DNA of 64,000 bases. It comes from Skeletonema tropicum (lineage: Eukaryota; Bacillariophyta; Thalassiosirophyceae; Thalassiosirales; Thalassiosiraceae). Numbering within the stretch: position 1 is the first letter of the stretch; every line of letters starts with the position of its first letter. The position numbers were made by a program, and so were the translations under genes. The notes beneath the pieces are model-generated. The model was not told where the DNA came from, ran no database searches, and saw nothing but the letters and a program-made list of their open reading frames with translations. The stretch is taken from assembly GCA_037178625.1 (NCBI GenBank), contig CM074145.1, positions 186,001-250,000 of the forward strand. The letters run 5' to 3'. This document shows positions 40,599 to 52,400 of the stretch, in pieces.

Positions 40599-42567
40599 AT
40601 GGCGGTCACACCCGAGCCGTCGCTATGTCCGATGGGGGTCTGGAGGACAGAGGAAGATGTCATGGAACGTTATAACATCAATGCAAGAGTGATGAGAGTT
40701 TACAGAAACGAATCACCCCCAGGAAATATGCACTTTGAAACTGGTGTGAAAGTGGGTGCTCCTAATCCCTACAACCAGCACCGGTTTGTCTACATATCAC
40801 CAGAGGGCACCAAAGCACACTATGGTAACATAACGTTACTGATTTGGTCAAGAATGTGTCAATCTGAGAATCACCTGTCGTGGGTTCTATTTGTACTGCC
40901 GCAGTGTCATAGATTATGCTCGCAGACACAGCAACGTCAAATTCTATGCAGTGTCTCCTGCACATGCCAACTCCAGTGTTATCGAGGCTTGGTTCTCGCT
41001 CGTGAGGAGTAGTGGTCAAGATTCGGCAACAAGCTACTGCTCCATCGTCAAGAATGTCAACATTCGAGATCCTAACAAAGAGTTAAAAAAGAATAAAATG
41101 TACTCGGGTGATGATGTAGGCGAAATCCAAAATGGAGAGCACCTAGATGTGCGTGAATTGTTACGTCATCAAAGGCGAAGAAGTAAGGAGAAGGATGGGA
41201 GAATATCCGAGTTCAAAAAGATACGAAAGCAAAGCAAAGACTGAATCGATTGGACAATCCCGTGCGTTCTCCGTCGATTTAGTGGCATGCACACCGAGAG
41301 CAAGTAAGTCTGAGTTGTCTGTGTTGAAGGCTCTGTCAGAAAAGATTCTCCCTTGTGGGTATATGGATGAGTTGCTGAATTTGGACACCTTCCATCAGTG
41401 GCTCCGATTGTCGAAAGATAACGAGACAGATGCATGGTTCAAGGAACTACTAGCAGTGACACAGTCTGGAGCAGGTTCGGCGGCATTTGATGATGGATGT
41501 CAGGCTATTTTAAACAAATTGTTTTCATTTACAGCGGAGATAATGAGGAAGAGGAAGTCCAAAGCCGTCTCGTTCGAAGCCAACGCACACAAGTTCTACA
41601 AGTCAACTGAGTTCGATGAAATATGCAAAGCCAAATTGCCTGGCAATCTCAGCAAGTCTCGCCCGGGATGTATGCTCCTTGGAATGATGCTGTCACAACT
41701 CCACCAGGACTGGCTGACGTCTGAGCTACGGCTTGCTCGAACAAAGAGGAATCCACAGTTGTCGAAACAGAAGCAAACTTCAAAATTATCATCGTCAGAC
41801 GAGATTAATGAAGTCAACAGCTTTGTGGGATGGTCTATATTTAGTGCACTGAAGAAATATAGAGATGATAACGAGGAAGAGAATGAGAGTAAGCGCTTAC
41901 TGTCGTCAATGATAATTTTGGAGGAAGATGCAGATGAGGAGTACTTGGCAAAGTACTACGATACAAACATGTCAATGGTAAACTGTGGTGGACTTACGTT
42001 GGTGTCATCTTGCTTCTTTGAATGGGGCAAGGATGCAATGGAAGTCATCCGTAACGCATTTACACAGGAACGTATGAAATAAAACCTTCGTTCTTGTTTC
42101 AATGATGGAAAACACTTGTGATGCACAACTCATCCATCCACTCCAAATTTGAATCATTGTGTCAGTCCCCCTCGATGAACTTCCAGCAAGATGCGATAGA
42201 GGAAGTGTACCAAATTATTCTTCGGAAGATGATCCACTCTAGGTTTACAGTCGTATTTCGTCGGTGGAAGGAACAACATTGTCAAAAGCATGACATGTCT
42301 CTGCGATCAAATTTGAAAGCAAGTGTCGACAAGAACAAGAAGAGCAAAGAGACCAAACAAGCGGCAACCCCACATCCGGCGGGCGTTGACAAGAAGTTGA
42401 TCAACGATACTAAGAGACCAGCAACACCGCATCCCGCAGGCGTCGACAACAACAAGAAAAGAGCAAAGAGACCAAGCGAGAGGCAACCCCGAATACCAGA
42501 GGGTCAAAGACGAGCAACGATACGAAGAGACCAGCAGCACCACACCCCGATGCTCAAATCGATGTAA
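40599..42567 (+). pseudogene. Decayed transposase, possibly P-element/THAP9-like
   Basis: Three or four reading segments in different frames appear to form one former gene. They include YAVSPAHANSSVIEAWFSLVRSSGQDSATSY (40935-41030; IEAWFS..RS.G resembles the region around the last catalytic acid of P-type transposases) and a helical region (41290-41830, HQWLRLSKDN, LGMMLSQLHQDW). NEVNSFVGWSIFSAL and a NCGGLTLVSSCFFEWG segment near 41990 recall P-element C-termini. A last piece (42118-42567) ends in Lys-rich ATPHPAGVD repeats resembling nuclear localisation signals. Frames change near 41200 and 42083. The family call is an inference from pattern only; no TIRs were found. Confidence 0.4.
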
Positions 42568-43455
42568 AAAAATTGAAGACAAGTTAGTGATTAGAATATA
42601 CAGTTAATGATGAGTGTGTGAAAAGTGGCATTGCGTTGAGTACACTCTTGAACTCACCCTCTCTATCTTGTGTTCAAAATTAGTTTTACGGAATACCCAC
42701 TGCAATTAACACCCCCTCCCCCTTTGAGGCACTAAACGCAGATTCACTACTCTCCAATACTAAGTAATGAAGAACCAGTCATTGGTTGTTGCTGGGATGC
42801 GTCAACATGGGCTGTACAAATAATAATGATCCCAACACCCACACATTATTTTTGCACCATTACTTGTCACTGTAAACGGCCGCCATTAATAAGCAACAAG
42901 CATCGTCGAGCAGAATATTCACCAATAGTGGATTTTATTTTTGATGTCGGTTTGGCGGAGTTGTTCCGTGTTCGTCGACAGCGATGGTGTTGTCGTTGAC
43001 ATGGTAGGAATATTATTGCATCATCCGACCAACTCGACGATGATGGTTATGTTCATAGTCATTTTCACAACAGACGATGCCCAATTAGGAAAATAAACGG
43101 CGGTTCGGAGATCCCATGCCATAATAGGGGAGGGGAATGTCGATTATTAGCCTAATAGAAGCATATTCATTGACCTCATTTTTACTAGTAGTCCACCATG
43201 GTGAAGGCATTTTGATGGATTTTGAGAGGTGGGGAGGAGGTGGGGGGCCTCATGGGTGATGTGATTGTAGAACAATCAACTTATTATTAGGGGATCACCC
43301 AAAACAGCCTTTCTTGCATTGCATATCTAGATTTTTCTTCTAACAAAATCAAATAGGGATAACCTAATACAATCGACACGCAGCCCATTCTTTTATGTGC
43401 CCTGCACTGCAACACACACGTTGAGAGTACGTAGGTATTTTTTTACCCGTATGTG
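42568..43455. other. Intergenic stretch, no gene recognised
   Basis: AT-rich sequence without coding signature or clear repeats. It ends in the minisatellite at 43456. Confidence 0.5.
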
Positions 43456-43575
43456 TACGTACCACTATACCAACTCTCTACCATCTCTCTACCATCTCTC
43501 GACCTCCCTCTACCAACTCTCTACCAACTCTCTACTAACTCTCTACCAACCCTCTACCAACTCTCTACCATCGCC
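43456..43575 (+). repeat. CTCTACCAACT minisatellite, block 1
   Basis: These are 11-base units alternating CTCTACCAACT and CTCTACCATCT. The same repeat recurs at 44100-44208, immediately next to a Gypsy LTR. Nothing is recognised between the blocks. Confidence 0.9.
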
Positions 43576-44099
43576 CCGATGCCACTGCTGCTTTGTAGGG
43601 GCATGGATAGAAGGAGCACGGAGGAGAGATAGAAGCCAGAGCCTGACCCTCGCCCTCGCCAAAAATATATATATTATACCATGCACACATTACACTTTGG
43701 CTGGGCACAAAAGGCGCAAGCAAGATCACTGGGTAGTTGTGCAAGTATCTCTCTCTAGAGGAAGATCCTATGTGAAAATTATAGTCCATAATCAACCTAT
43801 CCTGCGATCGGTAGCAATTGTGAGTTGTGTTGAAGTTGAGGGCGGCTGTGCTCCCGGCGGTGGTTGAGTTCCACGAGTCTGAGCTGATTGTTTTGCAAAG
43901 GCGAACATCTTCTACATCGCATCATGCAAGAGTTATTGGTTAGATAGAGGACATCATCATGATACTTTTCTACACAAAGTAACATGCAGTTGAGTGGAAG
44001 TTTAGTGGCGGCAAGTTCTGCTTTCTCAAAAATTCGCCGTTTCTGAGAGTAGGTACTTCTGCAATGAATACAAGTATCTAGTGATGAATATGATGATGC

Positions 44100-44208
44100 C
44101 TACAACTCTCTACCAACTCTCTACCATCTCTCTACCAACTCTCTACCTCTCTCTACCAACTCTCTACCATCTCTCTACCAACTCTCTACCATCTCTCTAC
44201 CAACTCTC
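44100..44208 (+). repeat. CTCTACCAACT minisatellite, block 2
   Basis: Same unit as block 1. It ends at the first base of the LTR at 44209. Confidence 0.9.
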
Positions 44209-46318
44209 TGTCACACCTACGTAGTGTCGGACATCAATCAAATTCATATTTATGTTATCTGGTTTCTCGTGTCTCAATATGTTTCGGAATGCTTTCTCGA
44301 GGCTGGTCTATCATGACATCGCCAATGAAAGCACAAGTTGAACCGAATCCAAAAACGTTGATTTTAACGCTACATATGTACCAGAGCGCAAAAAATCGCA
44401 AAATTTTGAATTTTGTCAAGTACCCAGCAGAACTTCGCTTGTAGTAGCCCGATTTTAATGATTCCAAGAGCAGTAATATTCTCAGCAGGGTAGTAGTGAA
44501 TAGTCTGCCTAATATTATGCTGTGATTCCATTGCCAGCAGCTGCTATAAAGGGTATTGCTGTCTCACGGTGTGTCGGCATAGCATCGCATCTACGTGAAA
44601 ATCGCTAGTAAAAACCATGGGCTACCTATGGTTGGTACGTAGGAAACTTGTAAAAGCACCTTTTAGTACATATGCGTGAAGATACTCGGAAACTACATGA
44701 AATTTGTAGTTCAATGGTGTTTTGACCTCGGGTTATAGCCTATTGCATCATTGAACACTATCACACCAAAGTTTGCTACTTTCATTCCCCTAGTAAATAT
44801 GCAGATATGGCCAATTTTGGTGAGGTAGGAAACTTATTAGGCTGAGGTCAATATTGTGAGTATAAACTATAAATTGATTACTCTCTGACAAAAGAAGACA
44901 TGATGAATCGATTGCAATACTGAGCGATCGTTCAAGATGATCACATAACATGCTAAACGCGCTGCCTATATAGTGAGATTCATAAGCCAGAGCAAGGAGG
45001 TGCTCAAAGTCAAAGGCGGAGATGTGCGAGGAGATCACACTGAAAGTGGAGATGACCATATATTAAATGATGTGAATATGATTTTGAAGATACGCATGGC
45101 ATGAAGGCCGGAGTCCATGTATGATGGAGGTGCGCAAAGGTTGAGATGTAGCGAGGGAGTAGGCCTACATGGGAGATGGGCCGAACAAGTAGTGATGCTC
45201 GTATGACTACGAAGATATTATGGTAGCTTGAGAGAGATGGTAGGCCGAAATGGGTGTCTGGCAGTCCAACTGATAGTCGAGAGACCACGTAGAGATGAGT
45301 TTCTGGAGTGCCGAGACGGAGGAAGGCATGTACTACGGAGAAGTGCAGTCTGATGATGGAAAAGTGCTCAAGTCGAAGGATGGCATGAACCGCTGAGAGT
45401 ATAGGAAGAAGCACTGCTAGATAAAGCAGGAGAACCGAGGGCGTCAAGTGCTGCTGAGAACACGATGAATCGCAGCTGTGTTGAGGACGAGAAGCCGATG
45501 GCCGCGAGGCTGAGAGGCATGATGAGATAGTGTTGAGGTTGAGGCCAGAAGCAGAAGATGGCTGTCACACAGAGTGTGATTAGGCGTAGAGGAGATCAGT
45601 GGGAGGCTGAAGATGGATAGTGATGCCGCAGAATGAGCGGAATTGACGAGCAGCTACACAAGGAGGCCGAAAAATGGCTCGGAGCTGCTGAAAGCGTGGA
45701 AGGAAGAGCTACGCGAGACGAAACGTAGTAGACGAAGAGAGAGGCCAGAAGGTGGCAACTGAAGAGGAGGGTGGATCCCTCATGGCGAAAATAGATGGAG
45801 TGTTGAACCAGCCCGAAGGGGGCGGAGGCGGATAAGCCGAAGAATGTAGGTAGAGCGAAAGGCAAAGACGTGAAGTCTCGAATGATGATAACAACGATGA
45901 GGTCGAAAGACGAAGAGTAAGAACGTCACATGGAGCACCACATAAGCGACATGAAGATGAACATGATCGGGCGAAGAAAAGAGTGAGCTAGTAGTGGCTT
46001 AGTCTATGATGAGGCACGATCGAATCATGGCCGTGAAACGATGATGGTCAGCTTATGGCTGATCAACCAGTCACGATCGGCTAAGGAATGACCGATGACC
46101 ACTGGATGAGTCCCGAGTGCCATGGAGACTCAATAAGGATGAGTCGATCGGACAGAATCCTTATGGATTTTCGGAAGCCATGTTTGTTAGCACTTTTGTT
46201 AGTAAAAATTTTTTTTAGCTCCCGCCACTCTCTGGTACATAGCGTTAAGTCATAAAAAGTCTTTTGTTATATCACCAAATATATTGATCAATAGCTCAAT
46301 TGTTAGCAAGATTGGACA
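44209..46318 (+). mobile_element. Gypsy LTR (solo) carrying a nested TIR element
   Basis: 44209-44366 matches the start of the LTR at 20391-20184 (TGTCACACCTACGTAGTGTC, then AATCCAAAAACGTTGAT). 46246-46318 matches its end (AAGTCATAA, then CAATTGTTAGCAAGATTGGACA). The two parts are separated by the element at 44367-46245. No internal Gypsy genes are present, so it is a solo LTR or an end fragment. No target duplication is evident; the left flank is minisatellite. Confidence 0.7.
44367..46245. mobile_element. 1.9-kb TIR element inserted in the Gypsy LTR
   Basis: The ends ACGCTACATATGTACCAGAG and CTCTGGTACATAGCGT are imperfect inverted repeats, bordered by TA (TTA/TAA) on both sides. The solo LTR sequence joins across it. 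There is no transposase. From about 45000 to 46150 the plus strand is strikingly purine-rich (GAGATG, GAAGATG and GGCCGAA words), so the minus strand shows only low-complexity Ser/Leu/His/Pro open frames that I do not believe are genes. Confidence 0.6.
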
Positions 46319-49231
46319 CAGTCGTGACATACTCAAGGGCGCCATTGCCCAGTATAACCACCTTGGATGCAATAAAGAGACAGCCGTTTGCCCTGCTAGT
46401 ATTGTTGGCACGTATGGATGGCCAATTGGATCCTGGTGTGTTGAAAACGTAACTGACATGGCAAGCTTATTTGACGGTCTCAAAACTTTTAACGAAGATA
46501 TATCTGGGTGGAATATTGGTCAAGTTACCGATATGAGTGGCATGTTTTCAGGAGCTTCATCATTCAATCAGGATTTATCATCTTGGAATATGTCATCTGC
46601 CACAAACGCGAGAGAAATGTTCAGGGGGGCATCCTCTTTTAACCAGAATCTCTGCGAGTGGGGAGATGTTTTCCCTTACAGCAGTGCAAAGGATATCTTT
46701 GTGGATTCGGGATGCACTATCAAACACGATCCATCATCTGTACATCGAGGCTCATTCTGTGCTTCCTACTGCAGCGAAGTACCTCCGCAGGATTGCTTTA
46801 CCAAACGGGATGAGCTCAAAGCTGCGGTTGATCAATATATTCAAGGGCTGTGGGGTGAAGATGACAGATCAAAATATGGGTGGCCGATTGGGTCTTGGTG
46901 CGTCGGCAATGTAACTGACATGTCAGAATTGTTTCGAAATATTAGTAAATTTGACGAAGACATTTCTAGGTGGGATGTTGGTCAAGTAAGTACTATGGAA
47001 GACATGTTCCGAAATGCTTCATCATTCAACCAGGATTTGTCCAATTGGAATACTTCTGCAGTGATTGAAATGAAAGCCATCTTGTATCTCGCAACATCTT
47101 TTAATAGCGACATCTCGTCTTGGAACACGTCTGCAGTAACTGATATGAGTTGGATGTTCTGGGGAGCCTCATCATTCAAGCAAGAAGATTTGTCTCGCTG
47201 GGATACTTCTGCCGTTATAACTATGGAGTCCATGTTTGAACGAGCATCATCCTTCAATGGCGATATCTCGTCTTGGAGCACGACTGCAGTTACTGATATG
47301 AGTTGGATGTTCTCGCGAGCCTCATCATTCAAGCAAGAAGATCTGTCTGGCTGGGATACTTCTGCCGTTATAACTATGGAGTCCATATTTGATCGAGCAT
47401 CATCCTTTAATGGCGACATCTCGTCTTGGAACGCGGCTGCAGTAACTCATATGAGTTTCATGTTCTGGGGAGCCTTATCATTCAAGCAAGATGATTTGTC
47501 TCGCTGGGATACTTCTGCCGTTATAACTATGGAGTCCATGTTTAGTGGATCATCATCCTTCAATGGCGATATCTCGTCTTGGAACACGGCTGCAGTAACT
47601 GATATGAGTTGGATGTTCTGCGAAGCTTCATCATTCAAGCAAGAAGATCTGTCTCGCTGGGATACTTCAGCTGTGACTAATATGAGGTCCATGTTTAGTG
47701 GATCATCATCCTTTGATGGCGACATCTCGTCTTGGAACACGTCTGCAGTTACTGATATGAGTTTCATGTTCTGGGGAGCCTCATCATTCAAGCAAGAGGA
47801 TCTGTCTCGCTGGGATACTTCTGCCGTTATAACTACGGAGTCCATGTTCGATGGAGCATCATCCTTTAATAGCGACATCTCGTCTTGGAACACGGCTGCA
47901 GTTACTGATATGAGTTTCATGTTCTACGAAGCTTCATCATTCAACCAGGATTTGTCGAGTTGGGATACTTCTGCCGTTCAAACTATGTACGTCATGTTCT
48001 ACAAAGCATCATCCTTCAATGGCGATATCTCGTCTTGGAACACGTCTGCAGTAACTGATATGAGTTTCATGCTCTAAGGAGCCTCATCATTCAAGCAAGA
48101 AGATCTGTCTCGCTGGGATACTTCAGCTGTGACTAATATGCGTGGCATGTTCGACGGAGATCATCCTTTGATGACGACATCTCGTCTTGGAACACGGCTG
48201 CAGTTACTGATATGTGTCAAATGTTCATGGGAGCCTCATCATTCAAGCAAGAAGATTTGTCTCGCTGGGATACTTCTGCCGTTATAACTATGGAGTCCAT
48301 GTTCAATGGAGCATCGTCCTTCAATGGCGACATCTCGTCTTGGAACACGTCTGCAGTAACTCATATGAGTTGGATGTTCATGGGAGCCTTATCATTCAAG
48401 CAAGAAGATCTGTCTCGCTGGGATACTTCAGCTGTTCAAACTATGCAGGCCATGTTCTATGCAGCATCATCATTATTTGATGGCAACATCTCGTCTTGGA
48501 ACACGTCTGCAGTGACTGATATGAGTTTCATGTTCTGGGGAGCCTCATCATTCAACCAAGAAGATCTGTCTCGCTGGGACACTTCTGCTGTTATAACTAT
48601 GAGAGGCATGTTCCACGGAGCAACATCTTTTAATCACGACATTTCGTCTTGGAACACGGCTGCAGTAACTGATATGAGTTTCATGTTCTGGGGAGCCTCA
48701 TCATTCAAGCAAGAGGATCTGTCTCGCTGGGATACTTCTGCCGTTATAACTATGGAGTCCATGTTTGAACGAGCATCATCCTTCAATGGCGATATCTCGT
48801 CTTGGAACACGTCTGCAGTTACTGATATGAAAGAAATGTTCTTCGGAGCCTTATCATTCAACCAGGATCTGTCTGGCTGGGATACTTCTGCCGTAGCAAA
48901 TATGGAGTCCATGTTTGAACGAGCATCATCCTTCAATGGCGATATCTCGTCTTGGAACACGGCTTCAGTAACTGATATGAATCAAATGTTCTATGGAGCT
49001 TATTCATTCAACAAAGAAGGTTTGTCTCGCTAGGACATTTCATCTGCAACAACTATGATTTCGATGTTTCATGATGCATCTTCCTTCAATCAAAATCTAT
49101 GTGTATGGAAGGATAACTTCCCTTACAGCAACGCAACCAATATCTTTGGGAATTCGGGCTGCATATTTCACGACAGTCCACGCATTGAGCAGGGAGGGCC
49201 ATTTTGTGCTTCCTCTTGCACCGATAGTTAA
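46319..49231 (+). pseudogene. BspA-like (DUF285) repeat protein, N-terminus lost
   Basis: The gene begins inside the conserved cap: SRDILKGAIAQYNHLGC then YGWPIGSWCV. A first block of DUF285 repeats follows, ending in a Cys-rich segment (FVDSGCTIKHD, SFCASYC). A second cap (YGWPIGSWCV, about 46880) and roughly 20 repeats of FN.DISSWNTSAVTDMS.MF alternate with F.QEDLSRWDTSAVITMESMF. Upstream, the LTR end at 46318 replaces the membrane anchor and cytoplasmic part seen in the homologue at 140-2747. Lesions are a stop at 48075, a one-base deletion near 48160, and TAG at 49031 where TGG is expected. The last repeat and CASSC tail read on to TAA at 49229. Long runs of near-identical repeats suggest recent internal duplication. 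Confidence 0.85.
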
Positions 49232-49443
49232 TGAGCATAAATACAAAGTTAATCAGATTAGATATCTATGATACTAAAAGGGACCTGCTTCGGTACAACT
49301 GTACGGTCTTTTCTATTGCCGAATGGCTTTCCAGACAGCAAGACGGGAAACTTCCCGTAGGAGTCAAGGACTCCTCTTAAACGCCGAAGCGTCTGTAACC
49401 AGGTGAGAGTGCTCCTGCGACACATAGTTTGGACTCAATTCTT
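49232..49443 (-). other. 3' region of the non-LTR element
   Basis: This is the stretch between the ORF2 stop and the end of the BspA-like gene. On the minus strand it contains a hairpin-forming GAGGAGTCCTTGACTCC and GGGAAGTTTCCC. There is no poly(A) tract, so the exact 3' end of the element is not defined. Confidence 0.4.
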
Positions 49444-52400
49444 TCAGTCAGGGTGGTGCTGTTTCCGTTTCTTCCTCTTCGGCGGAGCATGGCGTTGAGT
49501 GGTAGCTAACAATGTGGCCTCCCCAAAAACTACGGACTCTGCTTTGCGTTTCTTGTTCAATAGTGAATGTGTCTGTTGCAATGGCGTGGGGTCTGTGACC
49601 AAGATTTTCCCCCGAGTTTTGGGACCTCCCGGGATAATTCGCTTGTTGTTGCGACGTCGCTTTGCGCGCTCCTTGCCTTTTGAGTGCTTGACTGCGGCAG
49701 AAGCTTTCTTTGCTGGAAGCGGTTTGATCTTAGATTGGCCATTTCGGCTCCTCTCATTGCTCTGTGTTGGGCGTTGACGCCGCCTCGATTGGACTGCCCG
49801 TACTGCAGGTGGTACAGGCCTGTTGGTACTCGCTAGCCACAACAGCATCGCCACCCTACTTCGGGTGTCTAACAGCTGGAAATCTCCCTCATTGTACGAG
49901 GAAGGGGACAGAGGGATCTGCTGAGCCAGCATAGTCGCATTAGCGAGGACAAACAATCCACAGTCGTGTCCATTGGTTTGTTTCGGAGAATTGTTGGAGG
50001 CATCTACTAGTGACCACTCTGCTTTCCAATCGTCACTCGGTACCCCGTGAAGTTCACTGTATTTGTCCCCCAAATACCTTAACATTGTAGTCAGATACAA
50101 TTGATTGCCCGGCTTCCTACCTTGGGAATCCCACAGGGTAATAACCTTTGTTTCTGTATTCGCCCTGAGTAATAGCCAGTGAGTTCTAGAGTGGTTGATC
50201 GGCACGAAGATCTCTTTCACTCCCAAAATTTTATTCTTCCTCCTTAAACGATTTCCCCAGCGTTTAACGCCGTCAAAGTTGTAGGACGGAGCAGACCTGC
50301 CGTCAGCCCCCGTACGTAGGAGGGTTGACATGAAGAATGAGTTGAAGATGTAGACGTGTTGCCGATTCACCTTTGGGAGGAGGACTCTTAGGAGATAGCC
50401 ATTTATAACTTCATCATTGAGCCACTGAGGGGGTCGCAAAGACCGCATTGCATCACGCCGAACCTTGTCCCCTCCTTGGAGGCATAACTGAAAATTAGCT
50501 GGCACGTCCCGCAAAAGGGCTCCAACTTGACATCGGTGTAAGTCTTCATCCGAGTTCCTTTGCAGAAGCCCAATGCGGTCCTGTTGTTGCGGACTCACAG
50601 CCGGTGGTAGAGTTGTAGGAGGCTGGGTAGGTAGGGCGCTCGGCTGGGCTGTACGCCTTGCTTTTTTCGGGAGAAAGATGGGAGCGAGTGCTTTTGGTTT
50701 GCGCGCAGGTGCGGCAGTCTTTGAAGTACCCTGTGGCTTTGATTTGCGATCTTCTCGTTGCTTGGCACCAGTCGTGACTTGCCCAGAAGGAGGCTCTAAA
50801 AGCCCGCCTGATTCATCCCCCGCAGCTTGCCTGCTTGCTACCGCTGCGTTCAACCAGTATTGTAGTTCAGAGGTCGGTTTCCCATAGAGCTCGTCCGTCG
50901 GAATTTCAAGGAGACATCGTGCTTCAGCTGAGAGCCCATCGGATCCAAGATTAAGCTGATGTTCGATCTCTTTCAAAATCTCTTCTCTTGATGCAAGTGC
51001 TTTGGTTCCTTGCGTTCGATGATGTTTCGTGAGATTCCTACAGATCCACTGTGTATGCGTGAGCGAGAGTAGCTTGTCCAGGAAGCCGCTTGTCCAACTG
51101 TCGATGGTCAGAAACGAATGGTTCTTTAAAAGATGCTCCTTCTGCATCTGGAGAAACTCCTTGGATACTTTCCCCTCCATCACGTTTCTCCATCCAATCC
51201 TATCTAAGCTATTACCCACTCTCCGCATCTGTTGAGACATCCTCCATCCCTGACTATGCACCATGTCCACGAATAGAGTGCTGCCCTGAAGAGAGATAAA
51301 AAGGGGTAGCCACTTCTGTATGCACGTATGCGTGCAATGTCCCTCCATCCACTCTTGTAGATCGTTTATACTGTCAAGCAATAGCCCCCTCCTAATTCTA
51401 CTCTTACAGCGGTTCAGGTGATCCGCTGTTTCAAAGCAACCGCAGTTCGGACATTTATCGGAGGCATTTTTGTCATATCTAGTTATCATTTGACCAGTTC
51501 CACAATACCCGGAGCATTGTTTCGCATACCACAGATTGAACATCTTAGGCCTGCGGTCGAGAAGCAGGCGCAATGGTTCCCAAGCAACAGAGTCGAATAT
51601 ATCAGGGTGTAGGAGTTGTTCATCGGCATAGAACTGTCGTGCTTTCACCTTCCCTACGTGATACCGTAGGTCCTTTGCTAAGTCTGCAGTCTGTTTGATT
51701 CCATCGATGATAACAACCGCTGCTTCTAGCGGTAAGCTCAGAGTGACCGGGAGAGAGGAGAAATTTTCAATTGCTCTCTTTATGGCTGCTTTTGCCCTGA
51801 AATCGCAGTCTACGTTCAGTCTAGCTTCCAGAGCCAGGCAAGCATAGCCCAAGCTGTCGTCCTGGTGTGCTTTCACATGAGACAGCTTGTGCGCAAGAGC
51901 CGAGACACTTTGGATTTTCCGCAGGACCCGGAGAATGTCGTTGTTCTTCGCCGATCCTGGGACACGATCGTATTTTCTGGAAAACGTGAGAATAGTTCCT
52001 TTGTTGTCACAAAAGATGTTTGCATTGGACAATGGCACTCCATAGTGTTCCTCTATTGTCAGTAGGATAAGGTGGATAGCCAACATCCCTAGCTGTTCTC
52101 CTCGATAGCTATTTGCCCATTTAGAGTGCTCCGTGAATTCTCCTTTAAGCCACTGTTGAGACTCTGCGCAGTAAAAAACCCAAGCCGCACCGCAGATCTT
52201 TGGCGCCAACTTTTTCATGTATGACCCGTCTGTACAACAGAACAATGAGCCTCGTTGAATAGCTTCCACAATCCACGAGGGATCCGATGAGAAGCTGATA
52301 CTATCCCACATCCATTCCCCCCCTTTACTGCGGAGACGCTCAAGAAATGTAGTAGGGGCTACGGCTTCTGGCTGGCTGACCAGTGGCGGTCCTTGTGCTA

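Noticed and set aside
45010..45894. Several 60-145 residue minus-strand open frames rich in Ser, Leu, His and Pro
   Set aside because: They are the complement of a purine-skewed tract, overlap in several frames, have no conserved motif, and lie inside a TIR element.
47447..47920. Minus-strand frames of 108-157 residues opposite the DUF285 repeats
   Set aside because: They are mirror frames kept open by the repeat codon pattern on the plus strand.
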